From contig NZ_KL448323.1 of assembly GCF_000709345.1 (NCBI RefSeq), positions 3,490,808-3,554,807 of the forward strand: 64,000 nucleotides of DNA, written 5' to 3'. This stretch comes from Polaromonas glacialis. Its GTDB lineage: Bacteria; Pseudomonadota; Gammaproteobacteria; Burkholderiales; Burkholderiaceae_C. A model generated the notes under the pieces. That model did not search any database. It was not told the origin of the DNA and was given only the letters and a program-made list of their open reading frames with translations. A program made the translations under genes and the position numbers. How positions within the stretch are numbered: the stretch's first letter is position 1; each line of letters begins with the position of its first letter. Below, piece by piece: positions 42,654 through 51,185 of this stretch.

Positions 42654-44273
42654 TTGACTTTATTGACCTGCTCCGAAATTTTTAAGCCAAAACGTGCTTT
42701 TGCGCACGTCCAGCGGGCGCTGGCAGCTATGATTATGGTAGCGGTCTCGACTGCTTCGCTGGCCCAGGCGCCGGGCGGCGGAACGGTTTCCTCCCCGGGC
42801 GGCGCCCGTTCGCTGCCGTCGCTGGGCGACAACTCCGACCTGTCCCCAGCCGCCGAACGCCGCATCGGCGACCGCATCGCGGCCAGCATCTACCGCGACC
42901 CCGACCTGGTCGAGGACCCGGTGCTGGCCGATTACCTGCAGGGCATCTGGCAGCCGCTGATGGCGGCGGCGCGTGCGCGCGGCGAGTTGTCGGCTGAACT
43001 GGAAGAGCGCTTTGCCTGGGAGGTGTTCCTGATCCGCGACCGCAGCATCAACGCCTTTGCGCTGCCCGGCGGTTATTTCGGCGCACACCTGGGCCTGATC
43101 AGCACCGTGAGCAGCGCCGATGAGCTGGCCGCCGTGCTGGCGCACGAGATGAGCCATGTCACGCAGCGGCACATCTCGCGGCTGATGACGCAGCAGTCGC
43201 GGCAGGCGCCGTGGATGATCGCCGCCATGGTGCTGGGGGCGCTGGCAGCCAGCCGTAATCCGCAGGCCGGCTCGGCGGCGATCGTCGGCGGCCAGGCGAT
43301 CCTGGCGCAGGGCCAGCTGAATTTTTCGCGCGACATGGAGCGCGAGGCCGACCGCGTCGGCTTTGGCGTGATGAATGACGCCGGCTATGCCAGCCGGGGC
43401 ATCTCGGGCATGTTTGAAAAGCTGCAGCAGGCCAACCGATTGAACGACAACGGCTCGTTTCCCTACCTGCGCTCGCACCCGCTGACCACCGAGCGGATTG
43501 CCGAGGCGCAGGCCCGGGTGCAGCTGGCGTCGGCAGCCGCCGCGCCGTCAGCCGGGCAGCAGGCGGCCGCCGAACGCACGCAGCGCCTGCACGCGATGAT
43601 GGCCGTCCGCGCCCGCATTCTGGCCGTTCCCGGCGTGGACGTGCTGCGCACCCTGCTGGCCGAAGCGCAGCGCAGGGCGGCGGCCTCGCCCACCAGTGCT
43701 CGCGATGCCGGCACGCTCTATGGCGGCGCTTTTGCCGCTGCGCAACTGCGTGATTTCGCGCTAGCGCGCAGCCTGCTCGACCGGCTAGGGGCGCTTGCCG
43801 CCGCGACGGACCCGGCGGGCAAGGCGGTGCAATTGCTGGCCGTCGAGGTGGACCTGATGGAAGGCAAGCTGCCGGCTGCGGCCGCCACTCTTGATATCGG
43901 CAAGACCGGCTCGCGGGCCGAACTGCTGCTGATGTCCAGGGCGCTGATGGCGGCGAAACGCGCGCCGGACGTGTCGCAGGCGCTGCAGACCTGGGTGGCC
44001 GTGCATCCCCGCGATGCCGGCGCCTGGCAGCTGCTGGCCACCGCCTACGGCCAGCAGGGCCAGGCGGTGCGCGCCATCCGGGCCGATGCCGAAAGCCGCG
44101 CCGCCCAGCTCGACTACGCCGCCGCGCTGGACCGCTTCAAGGCGGCGCAGGGGCTGATGCGCAGCCAGCCGGGCAGCGCCGATTATGTGGAGGGCTCGAT
44201 CATTGACACGCGCACGCGGCAGATCGAGTCAATCCTTAAGGAACAGGCGCTCCAGGAGAAAATCGATCGCTAG
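42654..44273 (+). CDS. M48-family metalloprotease with TPR tail (BepA-like)
   Basis: A 539-residue periplasmic protein. The peptidase M48 core has the zinc motif HEMSH and the third ligand in DMEREADRVGFGVM; the C-terminal half (about 300-530) is helical and TPR-like, as in BepA, which degrades or folds outer-membrane proteins such as LptD. The start is probably TTG at 42654, with AAAGGTGA at good spacing. The export signal (ALAAMIMVAVSTASLAQA) is partly encoded by a dispersed repeat (42676-42745). Its end overlaps the convergent holin-like gene by 45 bases. Confidence 0.85.
   Translation: MTLLTCSEIFKPKRAFAHVQRALAAMIMVAVSTASLAQAPGGGTVSSPGGARSLPSLGDNSDLSPAAERRIGDRIAASIYRDPDLVEDPVLADYLQGIWQPLMAAARARGELSAELEERFAWEVFLIRDRSINAFALPGGYFGAHLGLISTVSSADELAAVLAHEMSHVTQRHISRLMTQQSRQAPWMIAAMVLGALAASRNPQAGSAAIVGGQAILAQGQLNFSRDMEREADRVGFGVMNDAGYASRGISGMFEKLQQANRLNDNGSFPYLRSHPLTTERIAEAQARVQLASAAAAPSAGQQAAAERTQRLHAMMAVRARILAVPGVDVLRTLLAEAQRRAAASPTSARDAGTLYGGAFAAAQLRDFALARSLLDRLGALAAATDPAGKAVQLLAVEVDLMEGKLPAAAATLDIGKTGSRAELLLMSRALMAAKRAPDVSQALQTWVAVHPRDAGAWQLLATAYGQQGQAVRAIRADAESRAAQLDYAAALDRFKAAQGLMRSQPGSADYVEGSIIDTRTRQIESILKEQALQEKIDR
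42676..42745. repeat. Dispersed hairpin repeat, copy 8, in a signal-peptide region
   Basis: AAATTTTTAAGCCAAAACGT then TTTTGCGCACGTCCAGCGGG and the core GGCAGCTATGATTATGGTAGC. It lies in frame at the start of the M48 protease and encodes most of the residues before and inside its signal peptide. Confidence 0.65.
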
Positions 44274-44582
44274 CTGCAGCACCGAGTAGATCAGCGAGCC
44301 CAGCAGCGCCGCGCCGAAGCCGTTGACGTTCAGGCCGCTGACCAGGCCGGCGGCTGCCCAGAACATCAGGGCATTCACGACAAACAGGAACAATCCCAGC
44401 GTCAGCACCGTCACCGGCAGCGTGAGCAGCACCAGCAGGGGGCGGACCACCATGTTCAGCGCGCCCAGCACCGCCGCCGCGATCAGCGCGCCGGTGAAGC
44501 TGGTCACCGTCACGCCGGAATACAGGTAGGCCACCGCCAGCAGGGCGGCTGCGCTGAGCAGCCATTTGAGGATGAGTTTCAT
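44229..44582 (-). CDS. Phage-holin-family-4-like membrane protein
   Basis: A 117-residue protein with four membrane segments (LLSAAALLAVAYLYSGVTV, ALIAAAVLGALNMVV, LLTLPVTVLTLGLFLFVVNA, FGAALLGSLIYSVLQLAI). It matches the widespread YvlD/holin-4_2 family, a chromosomal housekeeping family despite its name. It is convergent with the M48 gene, overlapping it by 45 bases. Confidence 0.85.
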   Translation of the reverse strand: MKLILKWLLSAAALLAVAYLYSGVTVTSFTGALIAAAVLGALNMVVRPLLVLLTLPVTVLTLGLFLFVVNALMFWAAAGLVSGLNVNGFGAALLGSLIYSVLQLAIDFLLERLFLKD

Positions 44583-44694
44583 GCCTTCAAGGATAGCACC
44601 TGGCCCGCCGCACCGCCTGCGGCGCGGGCCGGCAGCCAGCTACGCAAATCCGCAGGAACCGTGTGGAATTTCCAAATCACCGATACTTTTTTCA

Positions 44695-44862
44695 CCTGAA
44701 AGGGGAGTAGCGACCTTGTGGCCAATGCGCCGCAAGCGCTTGTGTTTCGTCAATACGTTGCCCGTCAAACCGGCAGCCGGAACACATAAAAAGAGCCGTG
44801 CGGCTCTTTCCCGCAAGACCTTTTGGTGCGCATCCGCGTTTTCCAAATTTTGAAAGGTCTTG
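44695..44862 (+). promoter_or_regulatory. yybP-ykoY (Mn2+) riboswitch
   Basis: AAAGGGGAGTAGCG (44699-44712) is the highly conserved 5' motif, and CGTCAATACG (44749-44758) with CCGGCAGCCGG is the conserved 3' region. A stem AAAGAGCC/GGCTCTTT follows (44790-44809). Finally AAGACCTTT (44816-44824) is the exact complement of AAAGGTCTT (44853-44861), which contains the ribosome-binding site three bases before the ATG of the TerC-family gene. This indicates translational control by Shine-Dalgarno sequestration. Confidence 0.85.
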
Positions 44863-44864
44863 TC

Positions 44865-45827
44865 ATGCAAACCATTGCGCCGCTGTGGCTGTGGGCCGCT
44901 TTTATCGGCATTGTTCTTGTTTCCCTGTTCGTTGATTTCGTCGTCCTGAAAAAGCAGGGCGCTCATGACATCGGCGTCAGGGAGGCGCTCAACTGGTCGC
45001 TGGTCTGGGTCGCGCTGAGCTTTTTGTTCAACGGCCTTTTCTGGTGGGCGGTGAAGGACAGCACCGGTTCCACCGAGATCGCCAACACCAAGTCGCTGGA
45101 ATTTTTGACCGGCTACCTGATCGAGAAATCGCTGGCGGTGGACAACATCTTTGTCTTCCTGATGATCTTCACCTACTTCGCGGTGCCGTCGCATTACCAG
45201 AAGCGGGTGCTGATGATCGGCATCATCGGCGCCATCGTGCTGCGCACCGTCATGATTCTGGTGGGCGGCTGGCTGCTGCAGCAGTTTCACTGGATCTTGT
45301 ACGTGTTCGGCGCCTTCCTGATCCTCACGGGCATCAAGATGTGGTGGGCCGCCGGCAAGGAGCCGGCGCTGGACGACAACCCGGCGCTCAAGCTGCTGCG
45401 CCGCATTTTGCCGGTCAGCAAGCATTACGACGGCGAGAAGTTCTGGACCGTCGAGAATGGCAAGAAGATCGCCACGCCGCTGTTCATGGTGATCTGCCTG
45501 GTGGCGCTGACCGACGTGATCTTCGCGGTGGACTCGATCCCGGCGATTTTCGCCATCACCAGCGACCCGTTCATCGTGCTGACCAGCAACGTGTTCGCCA
45601 TCCTGGGCCTGCGCGCCATGTACTTCCTGCTGGCCGCCGTGGCCAACAAGTTCCATTTGCTGAACTACGGCCTGGCAGTGATCCTGGTGTTCATCGGCGC
45701 CAAGATGTGCCTGATCGACATCTACAAGATTCCGGTGATGGTGTCGCTGGGCGTGGTGGTCGGCGTGCTGGCAGTCACCATGCTGCTCAGCGTGCGTTCG
45801 GCGTCGGCCGATGTGAAACGCGGATAA
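44865..45827 (+). CDS. alx: TerC-family Mn2+ exporter-like protein (Alx type)
   Basis: A 320-residue integral membrane protein with nine or so hydrophobic segments. EKSLAVDNIFVFLMIFTYF and ALTDVIFAVDSIPAIFAIT carry the paired Asp-Asn/Asp-Ser motifs of the Alx/TerC branch. In E. coli, alx is controlled by a yybP-ykoY riboswitch and acts in Mn2+ export and alkaline response; the same element precedes this gene. The ATG at 44865 has AAAGG upstream, inside the predicted regulatory stem. Confidence 0.9.
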   Translation: MQTIAPLWLWAAFIGIVLVSLFVDFVVLKKQGAHDIGVREALNWSLVWVALSFLFNGLFWWAVKDSTGSTEIANTKSLEFLTGYLIEKSLAVDNIFVFLMIFTYFAVPSHYQKRVLMIGIIGAIVLRTVMILVGGWLLQQFHWILYVFGAFLILTGIKMWWAAGKEPALDDNPALKLLRRILPVSKHYDGEKFWTVENGKKIATPLFMVICLVALTDVIFAVDSIPAIFAITSDPFIVLTSNVFAILGLRAMYFLLAAVANKFHLLNYGLAVILVFIGAKMCLIDIYKIPVMVSLGVVVGVLAVTMLLSVRSASADVKRG

Positions 45828-45885
45828 GCCCCAGCCGGCAAGCCGCAGAGCGCGGCCTGGCCGGGATGGCTATGATGCGCTTCCC

Positions 45886-46296
45886 ATGCCTGGCATCCAC
45901 ATCATCGACCTTGAAGCCGCCATCAATTACTGGCGCGCCAGAAATCCTTCTCCCGACGGCACCACGCTGGCGCCCGAGGTGCGCGCCCTGGCCGAGGTGT
46001 ATGCGCTGATGGTGTTTCGCCGTGAGGACGCGGCCGATGAAGCCGCTTTTTCATCCGAGGCGCTGGCGGCCTGGCATGCCTGGTACGACACCACCGCCGA
46101 CACGCCGTGCATTGCCATCTGTTCGACGAGCCAGGGCGATGACCTGTGCAAGGGCTGCGGCCGCACGTTTGAGGAGGTGCAGCACTGGCTGGCGATGAGC
46201 CCGGTTGAAAAGCGCATCACCTGGCGGCGCATCACCCAGCAGGCCACGGCCTGGCGCTTTGGCCGCTATGCCGACCGGGCGCTGGAGAACAAGTAG
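45886..46296 (+). CDS. DUF3717/DUF1289 zinc-binding-like protein
   Basis: A 136-residue protein with two parts: an N-terminal DUF3717-like segment (IHIIDLEAAINYWRARNPSP) and a C-terminal DUF1289 Cys cluster (CIAICSTSQGDDLCKGCGR, then TFEEVQHW). The four Cys probably bind zinc. Function unknown. It follows the alx gene by 58 bases on the same strand. Confidence 0.75.
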   Translation: MPGIHIIDLEAAINYWRARNPSPDGTTLAPEVRALAEVYALMVFRREDAADEAAFSSEALAAWHAWYDTTADTPCIAICSTSQGDDLCKGCGRTFEEVQHWLAMSPVEKRITWRRITQQATAWRFGRYADRALENK

Positions 46297-46632
46297 CCTG
46301 GCGAGTGCCTGCTTTTTTGTCACTACTTACTTTGTCGCAGGTCAACGGCTTTGTCGGTCCTTCGCGTTGGCCTTGCTTGGCATGGCGCAGGGTTGCGGTC
46401 TCTTTTTCCTGCTTTTCTTGGGTTTTGGGTTTGGAGCGCCTGCCCGGCGGGAAGGCGCTCACCCCTGAAACCAGAGAAGAAGCCACCCAAAGCCAAAGAA
46501 CAAAAGCAGCGAGCGAACCGAAAGCGTTAATAGCGACTGATTTTCAAGTAAAAAAAAGCCGTTTCTGCATATACAGCTTGCGCCGACAGCTATCAATTCA
46601 GGAGTTTCCTGATTCCGGCGTAAACTGCCAAC
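46297..46632. other. Intergenic region with weak repeat copy
   Basis: About 336 bases. It contains a diverged dispersed-hairpin copy at 46551-46604 (AAAAAAGCCGTTTCTGCATA ... CGACAGCTATCAATTC) and a possible inverted pair (GAGCGCCTGCCCGGCGGGAA/GGCGCTC around 46433-46460). No gene is supported. Confidence 0.5.
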
Positions 46633-46944
46633 ATGCTTCGCCTGACCCGTGCCCCCAACATTGCCATTGCCGCGCTGTGGACGGACGCGCTGCAGCAGGC
46701 CGGCTATTCGGCCAGCGTGCAGCGCTATTTCCTGGGCAGCGTGGCCGGCGAGTTGCCGCCCGACCAGTGCCAGCCGGAAATCTGGCTGACCCACGACCAT
46801 GAGCAGGCCGGCGCGCTGGCCTTGCTCGATGCGCTGCGCAACATGCCGCAGCGGCGCTGGCTGTGCCGCTGCGGGGAAACCGTCGAGGGTGGCTTCGAGC
46901 AGTGCTGGCAGTGCGGCGCCGCAATGCCGGCGGACCTGGCCTGA
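46633..46944 (+). CDS. Small zinc-ribbon protein (DUF2007-like)
   Basis: A 103-residue protein. The first part (APNIAIAALWTDALQQAGYS, YFLGSVAGELPPDQ, DHEQAGALALLDAL) looks like the DUF2007 signal-transducing fold, and the C-terminus has a CRC...CWQC zinc ribbon (WLCRCGETVEGGFEQCWQCG). Role unknown. It is followed by a GC-rich repeat that also borders purB. Confidence 0.65.
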   Translation: MLRLTRAPNIAIAALWTDALQQAGYSASVQRYFLGSVAGELPPDQCQPEIWLTHDHEQAGALALLDALRNMPQRRWLCRCGETVEGGFEQCWQCGAAMPADLA

Positions 46945-47110
46945 ACGCAGCCCCGGGTCAGTTCAGCCCCTGGGCAGCGCAGTACGCGAAGCGACAAGCG
47001 TGGAGGGCACATCCCACCAGCAGGGGCCGCGGGACTGGCTTTGCCAGACCGCAGGCGCAGCGGCCCCCTCGGGGGGGCAGCGCAGTACGCGAAGCGACAA
47101 GCGTGGGGGC
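46944..47110. repeat. GC-rich dispersed repeat with 32-bp direct duplication
   Basis: GGGCAGCGCAGTACGCGAAG plus the next 12 bases occur twice, identically, at 46972-47003 and 47075-47106. Between them are CAGGCGCAGCGGCCCC and a GGGACTGGCTTTGCCAGACC hairpin. It is the same family as 19118-19340 and 53621-53720, and lies between the convergent zinc-ribbon and purB genes, where its GC-rich stems may act as a terminator. Confidence 0.8.
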
Positions 47111-47113
47111 TTC

Positions 47114-48493
47114 TTACACTCGCCGGGCCAGCTCGGCAGCCATGCCGACGTAGCTGGCGGGCGTCATCACCAGCAAGCGCTCTTTTTCGGCCTCGGGAAT
47201 CTCCAGCGAGCGGATCAGCGCGTGCAGGTCTTGCGGCTTGACGGTCTTGCCGCGCGTGACTTCCTTGAGCTTTTCGTAGGCGCCCGCGACGGCATAGCGG
47301 CGCATCACCGTCTGGATCGGCTCGGCCAGCACTTCCCAGGCGCCATCAAGGTCGGCGGCCAGGTTTTCCTCGTTGAGCTCCAGCTTGTTCAGGCCGATGC
47401 ACAGCGAGTTGTAGGCCAGCACGGCGTAACCGAGCGCCACGCCCATGTTGCGCAGCACGGTCGAGTCGGTCAGGTCGCGCTGCCAGCGGCTGATCGGCAG
47501 CTTCTCGCTCATGTGGCGCAGCAGCGCGTTGGCCAGGCCCAGATTGCCCTCGGCGTTTTCAAAGTCGATCGGGTTGACCTTGTGCGGCATGGTCGAGGAG
47601 CCGATCTCGCCTTCCTTCAGGCGCTGCTTGAAGTAGCCGACGCTGACATAACCCCAGATGTCGCGCGCCAGGTCGATCAAAATCGTGTTGGTGCGCGCCA
47701 CCGCATCGAACAGCTCGGCCATGTAGTCGTGCGGCTCGATCTGGATGCTGTAGGGCTGGAAGGTCAGGCCCAGGCCCAGCGGCTCGGGCGTTTCGATCAC
47801 GTGGCGGCTGAAGGCCTCCCAGTCGAAGTCGGGCCACGCGGCCAGGTGCGCGTTGTAGTTGCCCACGGCGCCGTTCATCTTGGCCATCAGCTTGATGCCG
47901 GCGATCTTTTCGCGCGTGTTCACCAGGCGCACCACGACATTGGCCAGTTCCTTGCCGACAGTGGTCGGGCTGGCGGTCTGGCCGTGGGTGCGGCTGAGCA
48001 TGGGTACGTCGGCATGCGCATGCGCCATCTGGCGCAGCTTGTCGATGACCTTGTCGAGCGCCGGCAGCACGACCTGCTCGCGGCTGCTTTTGAGCTGCAG
48101 CGCCTGGCTGGTGTTGTTGATGTCCTCGCTGGTGCAGGCGAAATGCACGAATTCGCTGGCTGCCTGCAGCTCTGGCCGGGCCTCGAACTTGGACTTGATC
48201 CAGTATTCGACGGCTTTGACGTCATGGTTGGTGGTTTTTTCGATGGCCTTGATGGCCAGTGCGTCGGCTTCGCTGAAGTTCTTCACGAGGCCGAGCAGGT
48301 AGGTGCGCGCGCCGGGGCTCAGGGGCTTGAATTCGGCGAATTTGGCGTCGGACAGCGCGATGAACCAGGCAATTTCCACCTGGACCCGGCGGTGCATATA
48401 GCCTTGCTCGGACATCAGGGGGCGCAGGGTGGCAAGTTTGGCGACGTATCGGCCGTCCAGCGGCGACAGGGCGTTGATGGGTGAAAAGCTCAT
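47114..48493 (-). CDS. purB: Adenylosuccinate lyase
   Basis: A 459-residue fumarase/aspartase-superfamily enzyme acting twice in purine synthesis (SAICAR and adenylosuccinate cleavage). The signature GSSTMPHKVNPIDFENAEGN and the N-terminal ALSPLDGRYVAKLATLRPLM are diagnostic, and length is normal. The ATG at 48493 begins the conserved sequence; the open frame extends to 48550. It is divergent from the GST gene. Confidence 0.96.
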   Translation of the reverse strand: MSFSPINALSPLDGRYVAKLATLRPLMSEQGYMHRRVQVEIAWFIALSDAKFAEFKPLSPGARTYLLGLVKNFSEADALAIKAIEKTTNHDVKAVEYWIKSKFEARPELQAASEFVHFACTSEDINNTSQALQLKSSREQVVLPALDKVIDKLRQMAHAHADVPMLSRTHGQTASPTTVGKELANVVVRLVNTREKIAGIKLMAKMNGAVGNYNAHLAAWPDFDWEAFSRHVIETPEPLGLGLTFQPYSIQIEPHDYMAELFDAVARTNTILIDLARDIWGYVSVGYFKQRLKEGEIGSSTMPHKVNPIDFENAEGNLGLANALLRHMSEKLPISRWQRDLTDSTVLRNMGVALGYAVLAYNSLCIGLNKLELNEENLAADLDGAWEVLAEPIQTVMRRYAVAGAYEKLKEVTRGKTVKPQDLHALIRSLEIPEAEKERLLVMTPASYVGMAAELARRV

Positions 48494-48639
48494 GGGCGCG
48501 ATTGTAGGCCGCACAGGCGCCCTTGCCGGCCCTGCTGCGTTGCAGCACAATTTCCTGACCGGACGCCGCTAACCTTGAGCGCGCGCCCTGAATCGATAGA
48601 ATGCTGTTTCCCCCTGCCACGACAAGAACACAGCACATG

Positions 48640-49254
48640 ATGAAACTCATCGGATCCGTCACCAGTCCCTATGTACGCAAGGTGCGCATTGTCATGGCCG
48701 AGAAAAAGCTCGACTACCAGTTTGTGATCGAAGACGTCTGGGCCGAAAAAACCGCCATGAGCCTGTCCAATCCCTTGGGCAAGGTGCCGTGTCTGGTCAT
48801 GGAGGCGGGCGAGGCGATTTTCGACTCGCGCGTGATTGTCGAATACCTGGACACGCTTTCGCCGGTGGGCAAGCTGATTCCCGCGCAGGGTCGCGAGCGC
48901 GCCGAAGTCAAGACCTGGGAAGCGCTGGCCGATGGCGTCATGGACGCCGCGCTGCTGGCCCGGCTGGAAGCCACCTGGTCCGGCCGCAGCGCCGAGCAGC
49001 GCTGCGACGCCTGGATCGCGCGGCAGATGGGGAAGATCGACACCGCGCTGCACGCCATGAGCAAGGGCCTGGGCGACAAGGCCTATTGCAGCGGCGTTCA
49101 CTTCAGCCTGTCGGACGTGGCGGTGGGATCGGTCCTGGGTTACCTGGATTTTCGCTTTCCGGAAATCCAGTGGCGCGAAGCGCACCCCAAGCTGGCCAGG
49201 CTGTACGACAAGCTGGCCCTGCGGCCCAGTTTTGTGGAAACGCAGGCCGGCTGA
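48640..49254 (+). CDS. Glutathione S-transferase
   Basis: A 204-residue cytosolic GST. The N-terminal thioredoxin-like domain starts MKLIGSVTSPYVRKVRIVM and has the glutathione motif PCLVMEAGEAIFDSRVIVEY; the C-terminal helical domain follows. ATG codons at 48637 and 48640 are both possible. The substrate is unknown. Confidence 0.88.
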   Translation: MKLIGSVTSPYVRKVRIVMAEKKLDYQFVIEDVWAEKTAMSLSNPLGKVPCLVMEAGEAIFDSRVIVEYLDTLSPVGKLIPAQGRERAEVKTWEALADGVMDAALLARLEATWSGRSAEQRCDAWIARQMGKIDTALHAMSKGLGDKAYCSGVHFSLSDVAVGSVLGYLDFRFPEIQWREAHPKLARLYDKLALRPSFVETQAG

Positions 49255-49276
49255 AGCCGGGCAGCTCCACCAGATC

Positions 49277-49756
49277 CTATGCGTTGGCGCGGGTTTTCAG
49301 CCAGCGCATCAGGCAGCCGACCAGCGGCAGCTTTTCATACAGTTCCTCGGCCGCGTCCCAGTAGTCGCGGTGAAAATCGAGCAGCCCTGCTTGGTTGAAC
49401 TTCAGGTGCGAGCCGCCGCGCACGGTCTGCAGCGCTGCGGTGTCAAAGCGTTTGAAGTGGAAAATGAAATCCCAGGTCAGGAAACACTCGCGGCCATCGA
49501 CGATGCAGCCGGTCACCACGAAGCGCGGCTGCGCCAGCGATGCGTACATGTGGTCGAACACCTGCCGGATGGCGGGCAAGCCGCGCACCTCGTTGAACGG
49601 GTCCTTGAAATACGCCCCGGGTGCGTACAACGCGCCGAGCCGGTCCAGGCTGGCCGGGCTCAAGCTTTCAAAAAAATCGACGACATGCGACGCCGCCTCG
49701 CGCATGGGCGGGGCTTTTTCATGTTCCGGGTTCGTCTTCATGGCGTGGCGCCTCAC
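49277..49756 (-). CDS. NTF2-like (SnoaL-fold) protein
   Basis: A 159-residue small alpha+beta-cone protein (VVDFFESLSPASLDRLGALY, YFKDPFNEVRG, FIFHFKRFDT). Its GTG start at 49756 overlaps the SDR stop (GTGA); an ATG at 49741 is an alternative. It is the last gene of the eight-gene lipid-modification operon. NTF2-like members of such clusters have no assigned reaction. Confidence 0.8.
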   Translation of the reverse strand: MRRHAMKTNPEHEKAPPMREAASHVVDFFESLSPASLDRLGALYAPGAYFKDPFNEVRGLPAIRQVFDHMYASLAQPRFVVTGCIVDGRECFLTWDFIFHFKRFDTAALQTVRGGSHLKFNQAGLLDFHRDYWDAAEELYEKLPLVGCLMRWLKTRANA

Positions 49757-50523
49757 AGAGAGGTGATCTTGCGAACGGCCGCGAAACGCGCGCCGTAGGG
49801 CAGCAGGCGCAGGGCCTTCATCCAGCGCGTGAAGCGCTTGGGAAAGTGGATTTCAAACTCGCCCTGGCGCCAGCCCCGCAAGATTTCCTGTGCGGCCTGT
49901 TCGGGCGTGATCAGCGCGGGCATGGTGAATTCGTTTTGCGCGGTCAGCGGCGTCTCGACAAAACCCGGACACACCAGGCTCACGCCAATGCGGCTGTCCT
50001 TCAGGTCGAGATAGAGCGTTTCGGCCAGGTTGATCAGCGCCGCCTTGGTCGGCCCGTAGGCCAGGGATTTGGGCAGTCCGGTGTAGCCTGCCACGCTGCT
50101 GATGAGGCTGATGTGGCCGGACTGTTGCGCCAGCAGGGCCGGCAGCACCGCGTCCAGCAGGTAGAGCGCGCCGTGGTAGTTCACCTCGCTGTGCCTGAGC
50201 ATCTCGGCCAGCTCGAACCCGGTGGCACGCAGTTCCTTGTAATAGCCGGCGCAATACATTACCAGGTCGAGCTTTCCTGCGGCCAGCACGGTTTGCGCCG
50301 CAGCCTTCAGCGCTGGCCGGTCGGTGACATCGAGCGCCAGCGCCACGGCGCCGGGATGGCTTTGCACGAAGCCGGCCAATGCACCGGCATTGCGGGCAGA
50401 GACGAACACTTTGGCGCCGGCCGCATGCAGCGCATGCGCCGTGGCCTGGCCGATGCCGCTGGACGCGCCAACCAGCCAGACGTTCTTGCCGCGCCAGTCG
50501 GGCAGGGGGGGATTGAAGGGCAT
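49753..50523 (-). CDS. Short-chain dehydrogenase/reductase
   Basis: A 256-residue SDR enzyme: GASSGIGQATAHALHA is the cofactor motif, and SLISSVAGY with YGPTK supplies the Ser-Tyr-Lys triad. The C-terminal FPKRFTRWMKALRLLPYGA is typical of SDRs beside cfa-type operons. A dispersed repeat (50541-50600) sits between it and the DUF3833 gene upstream. The substrate is unknown. Confidence 0.85.
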   Translation of the reverse strand: MPFNPPLPDWRGKNVWLVGASSGIGQATAHALHAAGAKVFVSARNAGALAGFVQSHPGAVALALDVTDRPALKAAAQTVLAAGKLDLVMYCAGYYKELRATGFELAEMLRHSEVNYHGALYLLDAVLPALLAQQSGHISLISSVAGYTGLPKSLAYGPTKAALINLAETLYLDLKDSRIGVSLVCPGFVETPLTAQNEFTMPALITPEQAAQEILRGWRQGEFEIHFPKRFTRWMKALRLLPYGARFAAVRKITSL

Positions 50524-50540
50524 GGCTGACTGCTTTTCTT

Positions 50541-50600
50541 GTTATTAATTTGATAGCTGGAAGCGACCGTCCTGATTGCGAAAGAGGCCGATTTTATGCA
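50541..50600. repeat. Dispersed hairpin repeat, copy 10
   Basis: GTTATTAATTTGATAGCTGG then CGTCCTGATTGCGAAAGAGG and CCGATTTTATGCA. It closely resembles copy 11 at 58160 and is the only sizeable gap within the operon. Confidence 0.7.
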
Positions 50601-50615
50601 TTATTTGGCGGATTT

Positions 50616-51185
50616 CTAGCGCTTCACGAACGACAGCGTGACCTCGCCCAGCTTGACACCGAACTTGCGCATCTCGGCCTTGTTCAGCATCACCTTGTCG
50701 TTCATCAGGTACATCCAGTCGTCGAACTGCACCTCGATGACGCGGCCCTCGACCGGCAGCTTGAGCGTGTAGCCCCAGCGGAAGGCGTTGCCTTTTTCCT
50801 GGCCGGCGGCCTCGCCGACCACGTCATCGGCCGTGCCGGTGAAGCGGCCGTCGGGCTGGCGCTTGAGCGTCCAGATGCGGCGCTGCTTGGTGCCGTCGGA
50901 ATAGGTGAAGTCCTCGTCGAGCACGCCGGTCTCCGCGCCGGGCGGGCCTTGCCAGCTGCATTTCATGACGACGGTGAAGCGCTTGACGACCTTGCCCGAG
51001 CGGTCGGTGAACAGGCCGTAGGCGTCCAGCGTGCCGTTGAAATACTGACGCATGTCGAGCACCGGCTGCTCGCTGGCATAGTCGCTGACCTGCGGGCCGG
51101 CGCAGCCCGCCAGCAGCGTGAGCGACAGCACGAGCGCCGGCAACGCGCCCTTGAAAAGCCGGGTGGGTGTCGAAATGCAGGTCAT
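50616..51185 (-). CDS. DUF3833 lipoprotein
   Basis: A 189-residue lipoprotein (lipobox LLAGC near residue 28), followed by the DUF3833 domain (MRQYFNGTLDAYGLFTDRSG, FRWGYTLKLPVEGRVIEVQF, DDWMYLMNDKVMLNKAEM). It overlaps the MFS gene by four bases. Members occur regularly in cfa/FAD-oxidoreductase clusters; function unknown. Confidence 0.85.
   Translation of the reverse strand: MTCISTPTRLFKGALPALVLSLTLLAGCAGPQVSDYASEQPVLDMRQYFNGTLDAYGLFTDRSGKVVKRFTVVMKCSWQGPPGAETGVLDEDFTYSDGTKQRRIWTLKRQPDGRFTGTADDVVGEAAGQEKGNAFRWGYTLKLPVEGRVIEVQFDDWMYLMNDKVMLNKAEMRKFGVKLGEVTLSFVKR

Noticed and set aside
44229..44582. Prophage holin suggesting a phage region
   Set aside because: The family is a chromosomal membrane protein despite its name, and no other phage gene is near.
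46799..48484. 561-codon plus-strand open frame over purB
   Set aside because: Antisense shadow of adenylosuccinate lyase; it starts inside another gene and crosses a GC-rich repeat.
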